Notes: generated by a model not told the origin, from the sequence alone. Positions 41,429 through 56,452 are shown, counted from the stretch's first letter. The stretch: DNA of 64,000 nt from Anisakis pegreffii (GCA_035041965.1 JAPYMA010000597.1:62001-126000); one strand, 5' to 3'. Numbers and translations are program-made.

Positions 41429-44400
41429 TCAAAACATAATCTCAGGTGTATCACTTATCTGTGCGGTTTGCACAAGAATTTTAGCGATACTATCGTTGTT
41501 TTGGTTAATTCAAGATATTGCAAAAAAATGATCTTTCATTGACAAATCTTAGAGCACCACCACCATTTTGAGGAACATTCATCAAAAATTCTGTCGACAA
41601 ACCATCAAAAACGTCCTCGAGTTTGTCAGAATCTGATAAACATCTCGTTCACAATCGCAATCAGATGCACCACAAGAATCGGACAGAATCGGACAAAGGA
41701 AAGAACTAAATTTCAGTTGTTTTAATAAAAAGGCAAGAGCACGTTATTTGATGCATTAACGTTAAATGTATGAGATGAACGATTGGAAGAAAAAAATTCA
41801 AATGCAGATCATATGTTACAAAATCATTTGTTTGTTTGGATGTCTGAAATGCATTCATTAGATTTCGTCACATCACCGATGGAATTTCAACAACGAGAAC
41901 ACATCGAAAGTTTTTAACCTTCATTGGAGGAATATGTAACCGTAACCGAAAAAAAAATGGAATAGCATTAGTGATAACGGTTCAGACGAATGATAGTTCA
42001 TTAACGATTCGCCTTTGTTGATTGATGACTGCATTGTCTGGAAACGTTTAATTGATGTTGTTTGTGAGTGCTTTGTGTACACATCCCGAAGACTGACTTC
42101 TTTCGCTGGAGAATCGTTGAAAATAAATGCTGATAGCGATCGACCGAAGGAGTTCAAAATTCAGAGTTCAAGCTGTTTTTTTTGCGATGAAACTTAAAAT
42201 AATGTCCCGCAACCACTAAACTAACAACCTCTGTTCAGAAGCATCAATGCAGATTATAGCAGAAGCACTGATCCAGTGCCGAAAATGCCCTCACTGCATA
42301 AAGTGACAGCTTTATAAGTTCGATATTGATGAGCAGAACAGAAATCAAAGAACGCGATTCCCTTACAGTGGTTTGTAGATGCGAACGTGTTTTGATCAGT
42401 ACATATCGAAAGCAAGACTGAATTGCATGTTACAGTACACTTACTTTAAAGCACACGCAATTTGTCAGTAAACAACCACCAAATTTAACCATCTTCACCA
42501 AAACACTCATCATGTTTTGTCCAAATCAGTGTGCTGCAAGGAAGGCAAAAAGTTGTGGATTGACGAAACGATCAGAGAATGTTCATTAAGTTGTATACCT
42601 CATATTGTGATTATGCCATCCATGTTATCACCAATGATCCAAGTTCGCATTTGTTATCATTTCCATTATTAATCATCGTCATCATTGTTTGGGCGCTCTG
42701 CAAAAAATCCGAGACGTGGATAGGGAAGTAGGGATGGGCACCTTGAAATTTTCACATTGTCCGCAACACAGTGCTTGAAACCGCGAATTTCTAGTAACGA
42801 TGAAAATCCAAGTACGATTACACATTATATGAACTGCTGCTAGTTGATTCGCATTTTTTGGACTTTGATTATTACATCATAAGAGCGTCATCGAATTCCT
42901 TTACTGAATGTTTATGCAATGAATAAGCAACAGTTGTTGAAAAATGTGAATATTTCAGATTAATTTGTTTTTACGTACAAATCAAATTTGTTACATTAGG
43001 TGGATTTTTGCCGTATTGTCAGATCTGACGATGAGATCGATAGATATCTCATCGAAGCGAGGACTTTTTCTTGGAAATGTTGTTCGTCGAATGCTTTCTG
43101 CCAGTAATAAGTCCAGATTATCTGAATTATTCGCTGAGTTTCTTGCAGCAAATTTATGAGCAATGAATATGAGCAGTAATCAAAAAATCTCTGCCGCTCA
43201 CATCGTAAATTCAAAAATCTTTTCACTTTCTTCACACTTCCTCACAGATCTCATCATTTCTAACGAGTTATCATCACTGTCAGTCAATCATAGGCGAGGA
43301 AACGTTTCTCGGACGTTCGGTTTGCATTAATTGCTTGTACTCACCGAGACTACTCCACACAATTTTTGAGCAGATTGCCCACAAGTTTGACTCGAAACCA
43401 AGTGCTGTACCAATATCATGTGAGCCTGAACCAATCAATGATCTGGCTTGTATCTGTTATCTAATCATCTGATATTATTCAGATTGCCCACATTTACACT
43501 AGCAAAAACTTGTCGCTGCCACTATGCGATACGACGTATCGCAGTATTCGTTCAAAATAAGAGTCTTATCGTCATCCGTTCCATACTGCAATTGCTCAAC
43601 AAAGTTGTTGCTGTCAAAATACAGCAATGCCTCAACCACCAAACAACTGTTATAAAGTGCTCAAAAAACTGGAAGCTTAATGGATGTTGATGAGAGTTTT
43701 TCGAAGGAATTCTTCGCGAATCACTCCGCCAGTCATTCGTTGTCACATTCCAGCACATCAGATTAATCCAGCACATGTCTATGACAGACAATTACCGATA
43801 ACATTATGCTGAACGCAAAAAAATTGTGCTTTAAATCCACTGAATTCATTAATTGTTATCATTCATTTATATTTCATTCAGTAATTCGAGCATCATTAGA
43901 TCAGATCGAATTGAATCGGATCAGATCAGATGCTTGTTCCATAGTTCACTTCAAAATAATCACTTTATGTCGACGAATCGTTTTCATCGATGACCAACTA
44001 GGTAATTGCATGATGCAAGTGGCTTATATGATCGTTACTCAATATGAACCCACCTGTTTCTTCCTATTTTATGCACTTGTCGTCATTTTTGTACAAAGTT
44101 TCGACGATAACCTACCTCATCTCAGTTGTGTCCTTGTACGGCCAAGTACGCGTACCTTACTCATTCGAATCTAATTAGTAAGGCACTAGCGCTCTAGCGA
44201 TTATTATTTTGCTTAATCATATTTGTTGAATGGAACGTTGACAGACTGATATATACAACAACCATGTGACTGACTGTTTCTAGTTATTATACGAGCAAAA
44301 TGTGCACTTAGTTCATTTGATTATAATTATTCAAGCGAGTTACTTCAACTCATTCTATGAATACATCAAAAATCGTTGATGCGAAGTGTGTCACTCATGT

Positions 44401-47400
44401 TGATCCCATAAAGTTGTATTATTCAGCTACAACAAACAAACAGAAAGCTTATGAAGTTGCTACGATCCAGTGTTATGCGCCATTCTATGAATATCTAATA
44501 TATTGCAAATAGAACGAGCATTATTTATTAGATGATCACATCTGAGTTGGGTACAACATTCGAAAACATTGAATTATGCTTTCTTCGAAGGAATAATGCA
44601 TGCACTTCACGGGTGACTGGTCGATCATAATCTCTACTACTAGTAGCTTCTGAATTCAGAGCTGAACATGTCAGTGATTACTGTTGAATGCTGATATGGT
44701 AGGGCTTAGATTAGATATGAGGATACCTTGATGAATTGACGAATCAATTGTTTATTCGATTCTATAATTCACCTTGAATTGTAGAGAAGTTTTTGTGCAT
44801 TGCATGCAAATGAACTAGCGCATTTGCAGCAAAGCGTTTTATTTCCCTTAAGTAGAAGGAATTATGCATGGATGTTCAGAAAAAAATTTTTTTTAAATTC
44901 AAGATGTACCCAAGAAATACCCAAGAAAAGAGGACTGGTAAGTAAGTTTTCAAGTTTCAATAAATTGACCAACGAACTGGTCAGTTGATCAAAGGCGAGC
45001 GTTGAAGTTTAATTGAGATCTGAATTAAATGAATTCCTGTGGTTTTCGTAGATTGTAAACTAAACTAAGTATATATTTCATGGCGTTCGGCAATGAAGTA
45101 TATAGTGAACGGTGAAATGTTCTGGATGATCTCGAAGAAAATGTGAAGTTATCGAGAGGACAGAGAGCAGCACCTGTTACAGCAATTTATTGTTGGTATT
45201 ACGAGGATTTACAATGCACTGATACAACAGCGATCATAAGGCATTCATTGTTCATTCGCACATCTTAAGTCGATTATGCCCTCGAGCCGTTCCTCAGTTC
45301 ATTCGTTCGCTCATTCCACTTCATCTGTTACAAACAATGCGCTCCACTCACACCCAGTCGGCCTATGCTCATTCACAACAACTCATCCAGTCGGCTTAAG
45401 CTGATTTATTTCAACTTGTTGGTTTCGAAACCGCGTGAAATTACTCGAATTGCTTATCAAATTCTTCGTTCACTTCAATAAAACGCTCACAACAGATGGT
45501 TTGCACGAAGAATTTATTGTGTCAAACCTTTGTGTTACTGCGATACTTAATGAAACATTTGATAACGTTAACCTGTGTTAATAATTACTAATAGTTGAGT
45601 GAATAGAAGATTTTATCGAGAGCTCATAATGATTTGATTGATTCCATTTCGAAATGGAAACAAGTGTCTTCGAGTGGATTCATCGACTTTTATTTTCACG
45701 TTTTTTCGAATTTCATAGCAACAATTTCCTGAAGTTGAAAACTATCAGTTTTATGTCAATTATATCGCATGACCACTTATAAGGCATGCGAATTACATCA
45801 CATGGCTTACCTCAATTATAGATTCCTCTCTTCGATGCAATGGTGCTACACTTCAAATTCAGATCAGCTTATTGGAATAACGCTTTAATTGCATCTGGCC
45901 AGATCTGAAGTGCCGATTTCATTGGTTTGTCGATACAATATAGTTTCAAAGATCACGACGTTGAAAAATTTTTGGAAAAATGGAAAAAAAATCATAAAAG
46001 GCGCGGTTCCTACGTCAAAAATATGCCTCTTATTCATTTTTTTTCCGCCGTACGTACCATAATACACGAATTTCGGTCTGCGATTAGGTTTCGTATTCAA
46101 CATGGGATGTTGCTATGAATTTCGAAATTCACAAAAAAATGAAATTCAGGAATTCAAAATTATCACCGAAATGGTTAGACGATCATTATTTGGATCACTA
46201 ATTTCCTTGTTGACAGTTTGCTCGTATTTTTTTGATTGTGAGAAAAATGTTTCACATATAAGATTTCATTTCACTTTTATGTTCGTGATTAATCGTGCAT
46301 TATTCACATTTTGTTTCATTTACGTCACATCGGATTCACCTGTTCAATCGCTGAATGGTTGACTCGCTACATAAATAATCGACACGATTCAAAAGTTAAT
46401 TAAATCGAAGAGTTAATTAAAAAGTTACATTGTTGTCGTGTTGTATTATTCGTGAGCATTTCATTATGAGTTACTAGCTAATAGCACTTCATTTGTATCT
46501 TACATTACTTGACGATGTCATTTTTATCGTTACTTTTGCTGATATATCACACCTGTTGAGTCGTTCCATTGTGTTCGCGAACATTGAGTGAGATTCACGA
46601 GTTTTGTCGTTAAAGATCCATTTTTTGGCTCGGTTTTGGCTGATGAAATTCGTCGATGTACAGTTGAAGCGTGTTTTGTGTTAATTACTTTAGAACTATA
46701 CAGGATGATCAATTGTATCACTTATTGGTGATCATGTTCTTTTTAAGAAAAAAAGAAAACGTTTCAAGATTTCAGTTCAATGATAGTGACACGAATCGGC
46801 TTTAGAGGTGTTCAATGCAAGGATGAGTAGCTTATGAGTGCCTTATCCTCCTACTCTAATGAAACATTTCATGCACTTTATTCCGTTCCTCTGCAATACG
46901 GATACTGAATTTATTGAATTTTTAAGTGGAAAGCTCAATGTGATTTAGCAATGATTTCAAAGAATTCGAAAACAAAATTCACCTCAAACGTTGAATCTCC
47001 AAAGGTTGAACTGCTCAGAAACTATAGTACAGAAATCGTTTGGCGAGTTGAAGTTGTGAAGAATTTTCAGTCAGTTTAGAGAATCAGAACACTCTTTCGA
47101 TAGTAGACGAGAGGCGAGGGAGTGTCGTCGGATACGTTCAATGCTACACTCTAATTAATTAATCAAATAAAATGAGCACTTCTATGACACAATATTAGGC
47201 TGCCATTGAAAGGCTTTAGGCTGAATGCTTCAGTGCTTCTTTTCGATATGTTTTCTTTAAGTTTCTTTGCTCGCAATTTTCATTCATCGTTCACTGAAAG
47301 AAGTTCTGTACTTACGCAAAGTACTTTTATGTTTGCGAACAAAATGAAATGAAAAGCAGCGATGAGGGCTCCGTTTTAGACTCAAACATTTCTAAAACAT

Positions 47401-47457
47401 GCTTAGCAATAAAATTGGTCATTTGAAAACTTAAGTCAATGTCAACGTCTCACATCA

Positions 47458-47519
47458 GTTAATGTCAAAGTGCCTTTGTTAATCATTTGTTAATGTCAAA
47501 GCGCCTTTGTTAATCGTTT
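47458..47519. repeat. 31-bp tandem duplication
   Basis: Two adjacent 31-bp copies (47458-47488 and 47489-47519) differ at only about two bases. Each contains AATGTCAAAG then GCCTTTGTTAATC. Confidence 0.8.
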
Positions 47520-50500
47520 CCGATCGATTCATGAAGTTCATCTTCTCAGTTCTATTCAGTTGCATGCGCAGGATGGTTTCTGCACTTTCTGAGTGAGGAT
47601 CGAGGGAAAAAAGTGAGCGGTAAGCGTAAATATCCACATTTGCACAAGCTTAATTAAATCCCATAAAAAGCTTCACACTGAATGAAAGTCATTCGTTGTT
47701 GACATGAATCTATTGGTCTAAATCTCCCTCTCTGTCTTGTAATGCAACTTTCGTTCAAATGCTACGTTAAACGTTTGCTGGTTACTTTATGTTACAGAAT
47801 GTTGTTTTACATAGAATACGATAACCTTTTAAGAAATTACAATTGAAGAACTTGAGGAAAAAATAACTGAAAACTGCAGTATTGTTGATCAGAATTGATA
47901 AGTTTGTTGCGTACTTTTCAGTGATTATCATATGCTTATATTGGATTCATATTTTGATAGATGTTTGCACGCATCAATTTCCACTACTTGTAAAGAAGAA
48001 ATTCATCACCGATTCTCAGTTGATACTCCTAGCTTCAGATGATTTTTCAAATACCTCAGATTGTTAATTACTATCTTCTGCTATGAAGAAGTCATGAAGG
48101 GTTCTTTCATTACTTCAAAGAAACCTCGATGCTGAGACGAAATCTCGTGTAGTTCAGTGGTAGTGAATTTTTCCAACAATGACCCAAAATACCCTCTCCC
48201 CTGTCCCGCTCCCTTCGTAGCGAATTTATTGGGTGAGTGCAGTTGAAGCTGTTTGTTTCAACGGTATGCTTCTCTCTGATCAATGTTCAATTCAGTTGGA
48301 GAGATGTTGTTGATTTAGCTCATTATAAATTAACCAAAGTTCAGATGCATCCACTTAACGATGTTCAGAGATCTCATTTTCAAAGCACACTCACACACAC
48401 AAATGAGTTTCTGATATTCAATTATAACTTTGTGCTGTAATTATTCATTGTAACAAAGAGGAGTTTGAACGTTTGTTAGTGCTTTTTGAGGAATGTCGAG
48501 CTGCGCTGGATGACCCGACCCCACTTGTCGAACGCTTTTGTTTCGTAACGCACCAAACAATAGAAGAACATTGCGAAATTGTTTCGAAACAATCAGAAGA
48601 GCAGCGCATTATGATATACACTTGATTTTATTCTGTCAATTCGTCAAAATTACTGATCATTCGTCATCTCTAAAAAGCTTTTGATAGGTTCATCATGAAT
48701 CACCTGCCGTCAAGCATTTCAATTTACTGCTTGTGTAAAATGGACTGTTTGAATTGGAGAGGAAGACAGTAGAGAATTCACAAGAAAGAAACAAATCGAA
48801 TACGAAAAGGAAACTTTTTTTGTTGAAAATCTAATTTCTTATTAATCAATCATAAAGCCGGAATTATGTTGTGATGAAGTAAGGAATGGAAGAAAATGAA
48901 GCTTCGGATGATAAAATGCTCAACTGGGAATATGATTTCGTACTTGTGCCAGCGTTTAATATCTCAGGATCTAACAGATGATAGCACGAGATAGGGAATC
49001 AATTTTTTTGATAGCATATTGAAGAAAGTCACTGGCCTTTCTGAAAGTCATTTCAGATCGAAGCATATCGATTTCCACATAACTTTTTAGTGAAGTGATA
49101 CAGCTGCAAGTCGAAAGAAATTTCAACTATGAATTGAGTAACGAATAAAAATGGTGCAATGTATCACTTAATAGCATGTTTTTCTCGCTTTTAAAAGCAA
49201 TTCATGAGTACCATAAATGAGGTATCATGGAGCAATCATATATTACACATAGAACTGACGTAAGAGTGCGATTGGCCTATTGGAATAGCGATTCTACCGG
49301 ATATGATATCATTGTAATTCGACGCATTATCAACATCCAGTCCGATCGTTCAGTAATGTGTGCACTCTTGCTCCATACATCAGATGCGGAATCGAATTCC
49401 CCAACTGATTTGGCGGCGTCACCTTGCACCCATCTTAAGGAACTTCCGGAAAACTAAGCTTCCCGAAGTGACCTATGGTCTTTCCGAAAGCGAGATCAGT
49501 TAATATTACAGTTGGTTTATCTGAAAGTGCCAAAGAACTGTGCTTTGATGTGATACAAACTGTTATTGATAAGTTTTTAATGGGCATTCGTCGACGATCC
49601 GAGTGATTAAGAAAGGCGGTGAAGCAGTGTCATTGGATGTCAAAAAGGTAGCAAAAAGAGTTTGTTCAGCCCTGAGATCTTGATAAACTTTTGAATAACG
49701 CATCCCTTAGTGATGTGTTTAGTCGGTTCAACAAGCAAATCTCATTAATTTGAGATCATTTGAAGCGGATAATTTAAATGAGGATCGTTTATTGGATCGT
49801 TCACGATTAGAATTGCTAACGTGAAACAAAGTTTGTATTTTGAACGAATTTTGTTCCATGATGCATAAACTTTCTTTGAACGCTGCACTTCAGTGGAATT
49901 TCTCATCTCAAATTTTCCCTGACTTGAAGAGTGGTCACGGATTTTTGTTTGTGGCATTTAAAGGAATTTGCAGTTGGAATAAGCAGTCAATCATTTGCAC
50001 TCATAAGATATTCATTTATACTCGTGTGTCGAGGAGGAAAAGAGAAGCAAATCGAACAAATATCTGCTCGTCAACATCGTTCACTTGATAGACTCCTCGT
50101 TTCAGGTGTTTTGAACTACAATTTAGACACATTCATTATATTTTCACATGCTTCTTTCGGCTCATAATCAACCACTCTTCCGATGTTTAGCTTAACTTTG
50201 TCGAAATTTAATGCCGATATTCCCCGAGGCCATCACATTTTCACACACAAGTGATTTAGAATCCATTTATTATGAATGAAAGAACTTGTGTACGACTATA
50301 TTTAATCTGTTCTATATAGTAGAAAACAGTCTGGCATCGAATAAAACATCTGTTCAGAGATACTGAGTGCAAAATTCAACACTCATTTGGTTACTTCATT
50401 GTCTTGGACTTCAGAATAATAATCCGTTTGAGCGATTACTCGAAAAACGTGGTGGGCGATTTCTTTGGTGTACGGCTAAGAAATATTATGCAAATACTAA

Positions 50501-51594
50501 CATGCATGCATGATAAATGAATGGGAAATATGTAAATCGTCAGAGTTCTTACAGTGATTCTTTTGATAAGCAGTATTTAAATGAGTCTCGCTTGGATGGT
50601 CTGATGTAGTTTCTATGTGGTTTTTTGCTATCATTTTCAAACATCTTGGCAATCTCATTCATTTAAGTGGTATTTTTGAGAAGCATTTCTTTATTTGATT
50701 AGCTCATAGATTGCGCTGCTATCAGTTTCTTAGGCTCTGCGCTTTTGTTTACATCGGCGGTCGTCAGTTTCGAACTCTATGACAATAAACAGGAACGTGG
50801 TGGTGTGTGTGCAATTTTGAGCATAGCTAATCATGGAACAGTTTCACAACTATGAATATATCGTTTAACTTAGATAATGACAGATAATATCTGGCCGTAG
50901 TAGAGTATCGAGCATGGTTTATGAGTTTCACTTTGATATCTGTCCGTAAGCTCACGGTGTTTGGTAACGGGACTGGATTCGTTTTTTGTACTGAAGTGCT
51001 CAAATTATTTCACCATTAAAGTTGAAAGCTCAACCAACAATAAGTTTGATGTCTATCCAAAAGTTTAAGTTTGTCTTGTCTTGCATCAAAACGAAAGGAG
51101 GTTACAAGATAAATTTTCGTTTTGCTGTAAAAACCGTATAACTAATGAGAATTGTGAACAATCACTCTAAAGAAGTCTTCGAAATTGTTTAAAAAATTGA
51201 AAATTTCTGCAAAATCCAATCTGCAAAAATTTCTGCATCGTTCGAGAGAGAGTCTTACTGAACGTTTGCTTTCATTCACGAATGTTGTTTGACTTATTCA
51301 AAGTCAATCAACATATTCGTTCACGAATTTCCAATCAACGTCGTCTAAAAATGAGTCTTTGATTGAGTTCAGTAATTGACATCTGTTCCATTCGGTGTTT
51401 AATTAATGTCAACTAGTGTCAACACTGCTGATTGACACATTTCGTGGGCAATCAACGAATCCATGACCAACCTTCATCACCCACTTTCAGCAATCTTTTA
51501 ATTTGTTTTTCATCATATATATAAGCAATTAGTTTGATTCACGTAGCTTAGTGTTGTCGCCAACTGATCACAACAGTGACTTGATCGTTAATTC

Positions 51595-51612
51595 GGTGTG
51601 TGTGTGTGTGTG
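51595..51612. repeat. (GT)n microsatellite
   Basis: Pure GT dinucleotide run of about nine units in the gene-poor region. Confidence 0.8.
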
Positions 51613-54179
51613 ACGAATACTGCTTGGTGTACTGTATTGTGGTTGACTGTATCGTCTCTAGTCAAATATGCGAATATTTTCGTCAAGCTTACAAGGTGTT
51701 CGCAATCGTCAGGCGCAACAGGTAGACAGTTGATTTGCTGATTTGCTTGATTCGATTCGATGAAAAGCTTTGAAAATTTGTGGAACTTCATTGAAGATAA
51801 TTACGGAAATCCATCAAAATAATCTTCAAGTGTTTGGTGATAGACACTTTTTTTGCGCACATTCTAGCGCAGTTTGATTGTATCGATGGGAAAATGGCAA
51901 TGAAAATCATCGATGGGAACTCTCGGAAATTTCTCATTTCCAATTCGATTGAGTGGCTTAAAGCAATTCGCATCCATCACTTATTCTGAATTATTCTATT
52001 TTGTAGATGGATTCCCAAGAGTTTCGATGAAATTTTCCAATTGTTCGCCCACTTTCTTTTAAGAACCACACGGATTTTGTTCATTTTTGTCAATGTATGG
52101 TCCCAGATGTCGCTATATAAAAATAAAAGTGATATAAGTGGAAAGTCTATCATTGAAAGTTCAAAAAATTTAAGTGAATCACAAATGCTGTCATGAGCAA
52201 TGTTTTAAGATGTTGACATACCCAAGAGTACAGCACTAGAGCTTTGAGAATGCAATGCACAATGATGCATCGTATTGCCATCAAAATGACTTTTACCAAT
52301 CTAGCTGATAAGTACTGCGGCTCAAAATATGGCTGAATACGAAGAAATAAATAGAAAAACTCAAATTTGGAGCCGTACTTAGGAATTCCATTGAATTGAC
52401 ATAATCTTGAGCTTTCAATGACAAATTAGCTTGCGATATTCAATTTTGTCGCGTTGTAAACTCTAGCGGCTCCAAAGGGATTTCTTGACATAGCTTTACT
52501 TAGTTTATAACAGTAGCTTACAATTAACATGAATATAATGTTAGGTGTGATATTGTAGTGGAATTAGATCAGTTTATGTTTTAGTGAATGACGACGATGT
52601 TTTATGTTTTTATTGCTCTTGCGGAAAACATTGCTACACTATGCGATATTTTTTCAGCGAATAGAAAAAAATGATTGATAGATCAGCTTTTGCATTTTTG
52701 TCTTCTAGTCCGTAATTTAGTTTCACTTGAACTATAGTCACATCATTGCTGTCAATACAGATACCCGCTGAAGCGAATCGAAATATGTTCATTTCAAAAT
52801 GATACCTCATAGAAGAAATTCTAATCTCACATCGTTCAAACTCCGAAGCATTTAGTCTGGAAGCTTCTCAAACACGTCCATTTAATTTTTGGGCATTGAA
52901 TCCTCCAGTTTTTGCATCCCTCTGCAGAATTTCACTGTTGGTATCGTCGGATTCAAATCGAATTGTGCAATTCATTCGAGCGAAACGCTTAATAACGACT
53001 GTTATTGCTGTGTGGTGCTATTGCACACTGCATACAGCACGTCTGATGATAATAGAAAATAATTTTTCAGCAATGTTCTTTGACAATAAGGAATAATTTT
53101 GACGATTTTCACATGTTTAAAGAGATGCTGAGCAAGTTCCATCATATTGAATTCTTTATGCTAAATGTATATTGCCTATAGTGGTTTGTTTCATGGCTCG
53201 AACATAGCACTATGATTACTGCTGGAGGAGTTGAGCTCGAAATATGAAATAATGAGTCCCTGAAAAATGATGAGTAAAGTTTCGCAGAGCGCTAAGTGAG
53301 ATGAATTGCGAGCCCTTAAAATGTTCCTGAAAGTTGACCCCACGACTCCTCCTCAAAGGTGTTCAACGAAAATTGAACAGCTGGAAAAGCAGTCTTTTCC
53401 TGAAAGTAATTCTGATTGAACACCAAAACTATGCGGATATGAACAATTAGCTATGAATTCTCTAAAATTTCTAATAAATACCATCTTTAGGAAAAATTTT
53501 TTTGCAGCGGAACGTTTTCATTATAATTGATAGGAAGCATTTCGTTGTACGTTTAGAGGAATTCAGCCTCGTAGCACTTCAGTTGAAAGTGATGATGCTA
53601 TGAATTCAACATAAACTACATTCATAAATTACATCTAAACACCTTCAACACTAATTTCGACGAATGCGTTTAAGCACTTTTAAGAACTTACAAATCATGT
53701 TAATTATATTCTCTTGAGTTGAAAAGCATCCAATGATTTCCTCACCGAGCACTTTATTGCTTGCGCATTACGAATTGCCATAGAATCATCGGCTCAAAAC
53801 CAAGTACATTTTCAATGAATCTCTCAACCAAAATCCTGTGGTTGATATAATTTTGTTTAGTGATTACTAATGATGTGAGTTCAACAGATCCAGCAGAGGC
53901 GATGTGAACACGGAAAACAATCTTGCAGTATCGTACTATAATAAACTGAAACGTGAGGTGCGAGTTGATTGATAATCAGAGACGACGTACATTATTGTTG
54001 AGTTGGTATTGTGTAACAATAATATCGAATCGAATCTATTTCTGGAGCAATGTGCTGACCGATAGCATGAAAAAAAGCACTAAATTCAAGAATTTTCTAC
54101 TTCATTTCTGCAACTATCAATATTATTTGTTTTAGATTCAATTTATCTTCGTTGATTTTTTTGAATGACTGTTTACTGT

Positions 54180-54362
54180 TCATCGGAACGTGGTCATGTT
54201 CAGACGTATTAAGTGCGAATGAAACTGAATGAATAGATAGGTAGACGTTGCTGGTGAATTACTTTTTGTATGAGTGGAATCAAAAATGTGCCCGCCCTGA
54301 GGCGTTTCCTCGGTTTTCAAGCGAGGGCGTAGAATGCTTGAGCGAGAGTCAATGGCAGACAT
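54180..54362 (-). other. Coding-like open stretch, possible first exon
   Basis: From ATG at 54362 on the minus strand, 60 codons open. The first 40 look coding-like (begin MSAIDSRSSILRPRLKTEE) and sit in a GC-richer patch; the rest looks like intron read-through. A possible GTAATT donor lies inside the frame. I do not recognise it and find no convincing second exon downstream. Confidence 0.2.
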
Positions 54363-54604
54363 TCATTCATCTCCTCACGATTGCATTCTCTCAGTTGCAT
54401 TCATTTGTTTTCGAGTGAAAGTCACATGATTAGTGGAAAGTCACTTAGAAGGCGACTTTTTTAGATTACTCTTATTGGTATGAGTAATCTGAGCGATTTA
54501 TTTTAGCTACGATTTGTTGATTAATTGCATTTAATGCGAATGACTCATCTGAATACAATAGCTTCAATGATGTTTCGAAAAATTTTGCTATCTCACATCA
54601 TTGC

Positions 54605-54629
54605 TTTGATAAGATTTAATCTTATCAAA
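54605..54629. repeat. 12-bp-arm perfect hairpin
   Basis: TTTGATAAGATT and its exact reverse complement are separated by a single base. The core contains GATAAG/CTTATC, a GATA-type motif, on both arms. Confidence 0.6.
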
Positions 54630-54827
54630 ACAAAATAAATCTTCGCTCGCAATAGATCAAGTTACTGGAGCTTTTATATGATCAGTCAGCTTCATATGAT
54701 CAGTCGCGAATCGAATAGCATTCATTTCATTTGGTGTTGTAGCATAGTCATATTTTGTATCAGATTCGTTATGTTCAAGGGAATATTCATCTGTAAGCTT
54801 GATAACGATCTGAATCTTTGGTATTTA

Positions 54828-54863
54828 AATACCTCAGTGTTGGTATGTAAATACTGAGGTATT
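54828..54863. repeat. Inverted repeat with AATACCTCAGT arms
   Basis: Arms 54828-54838 and 54853-54863 are exact reverse complements around a 14-base loop. Confidence 0.6.
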
Positions 54864-56087
54864 CACTGGAAACCTGCTAATCAAGCAGTTTCTAATCCAA
54901 TTCGATAGCATTTGATTGTAAGTAAAAATTGCGAAGATGATCATGCACTGGTCATTGGTGCTATGGAACTGATATCATATTCGATGGAATTTCACTTGAA
55001 TTGCTATGATACCATGAAAAAGCGAATTCACTTTCAGTCAGATTACACCAAATGACATGTCAAAGAAAATGTTTCATTTACAAACGAATAGTTACATTCA
55101 TTAGAAAAAGAAGCGAAAAATATTGATCTAAAGATTGCGATCGAAGCGCTGACGTAATTCTCAAATGTCTTCTATTTCATTTTAATTAAATAATCATATC
55201 GTACGTTGATTATCCCATTAATGAAGTTTCCGCGTATGAAAGTCTTTCGTAAACTTCCTTGTTGCATCAGCTACGTCACTGAAAACGACCCACCTCTGGG
55301 AGATGCTTCGATAGAATATAATTCACTGAAATGCTCCATCTAGCAGTCCATCCATCAAACTCAAACCAGAGAAGACTTATTATTGTTAAGGTCATATGAA
55401 CAATTCACTTGTGTTGTCAACATTTTATGTTTGTGAGTTAAAAGCAGTTGAGTTTAATGCAGTGTAATGTGTATGTGTGATATTCCCATAAGAATTTCAC
55501 ATCTAACGCCTTCTTCATGAATGCCAATGGATTTTGATTAGTCAGGTGACCTCCTCCTCTCTCTGCGATTCAAGTTGTTTTAAAATGTCAGTTGTTGTTT
55601 TTCAATGCTATTCGCCTCATCTTTGACAACTCTTTTAAAAATCCTATTAGTTGCTTCCAAAAGTTTTGTATTCATTTCGTATGTTATTATTGCTCAAGCA
55701 ATACTATCCTAACCATTCATCGTTATTGGATTGCGGTGTATTGGCTATTTCTAGCATTAATTTCTCTTGATTGTCCTTAATTGTCGAGTTTTGAGAACCT
55801 TTTTCTTCGATTGCATGAGTTTATTGAATTTTTTTGGTTCAGATAGATCTAGTGATAGGATGATAATCAGTGATCACAGAAATTTGCACTCGATGAACTT
55901 GTAGTTAGCGAGTAGAAGTATTGCTCTCCAAAAATCCATCCATTCCAGTCTAGCGGAATCGACAAGCAATCGCACATTCGCTTGAAATTTTGTGTAAGGC
56001 ATTGATTTTAGGATTTTAGCACTTCGGCATTGTTTTTCACTGAATCGCTTGCACTCGTAAGTCATTCATCGGAATGATAGAAATAAA

Positions 56088-56236
56088 GCGAACGTTTTTA
56101 TGAAGTGCTGGAAAGCTATTGAAACCTTATTTCAAGGAATAGCAGTATTATTAGCGTAGCTTTTTTGTTCTCTTATAGCTGCATAGCAACCTAGAAAACG
56201 AACAATATTCGAGTACTCATTATTGCTTTAGAGTGA
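56088..56236. repeat. Diverged duplicated segment, copy A
   Basis: Shares an ordered series of blocks with 57130-57301 in the same orientation: GCGAACG, TTTTATGAAGTGCT, TTTCAAGGAATA, TTTTTTGTTC, CAGCTGC/TAGCTGC, ATTGCTTTAG. The two copies flank the transposon at 56453-57022. Function unknown. Confidence 0.6.
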
Positions 56237-56444
56237 CAACTTTTAATGTGTCATCTCGACAACATGTCTGTCCAATGATACAAGTATTCACTGCAAAACT
56301 TCATCGCGTTCATTCATTAAACTTCAACATTTATGGAGTCATTGCAATCGGCATACTGCGAGTCAGCACTTTTTGCATGTGGCATAGCCATCCCAACTAA
56401 AGTCATGCTTATAAAGTGCACATACTATCAGATGAGTTTTTGTT

Positions 56445-56452
56445 GTTCATAG
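56445..56452. repeat. Left target-site duplication (GTTCATAG)
   Basis: Exact 8-bp match to 57023-57030 at the outer edges of the inverted repeats. Confidence 0.75.

Noticed and set aside
43806..44174. 122-residue plus-strand open frame
   Set aside because: AT-driven composition, no recognisable motif, no splice or start context; length is reachable by chance in 64 kb.
48143..48166. tRNA-like GTAGTTCAGTGGTAGTGA segment
   Set aside because: It resembles a tRNA D-arm, but no matching anticodon stem, T-loop or closing acceptor stem follows.
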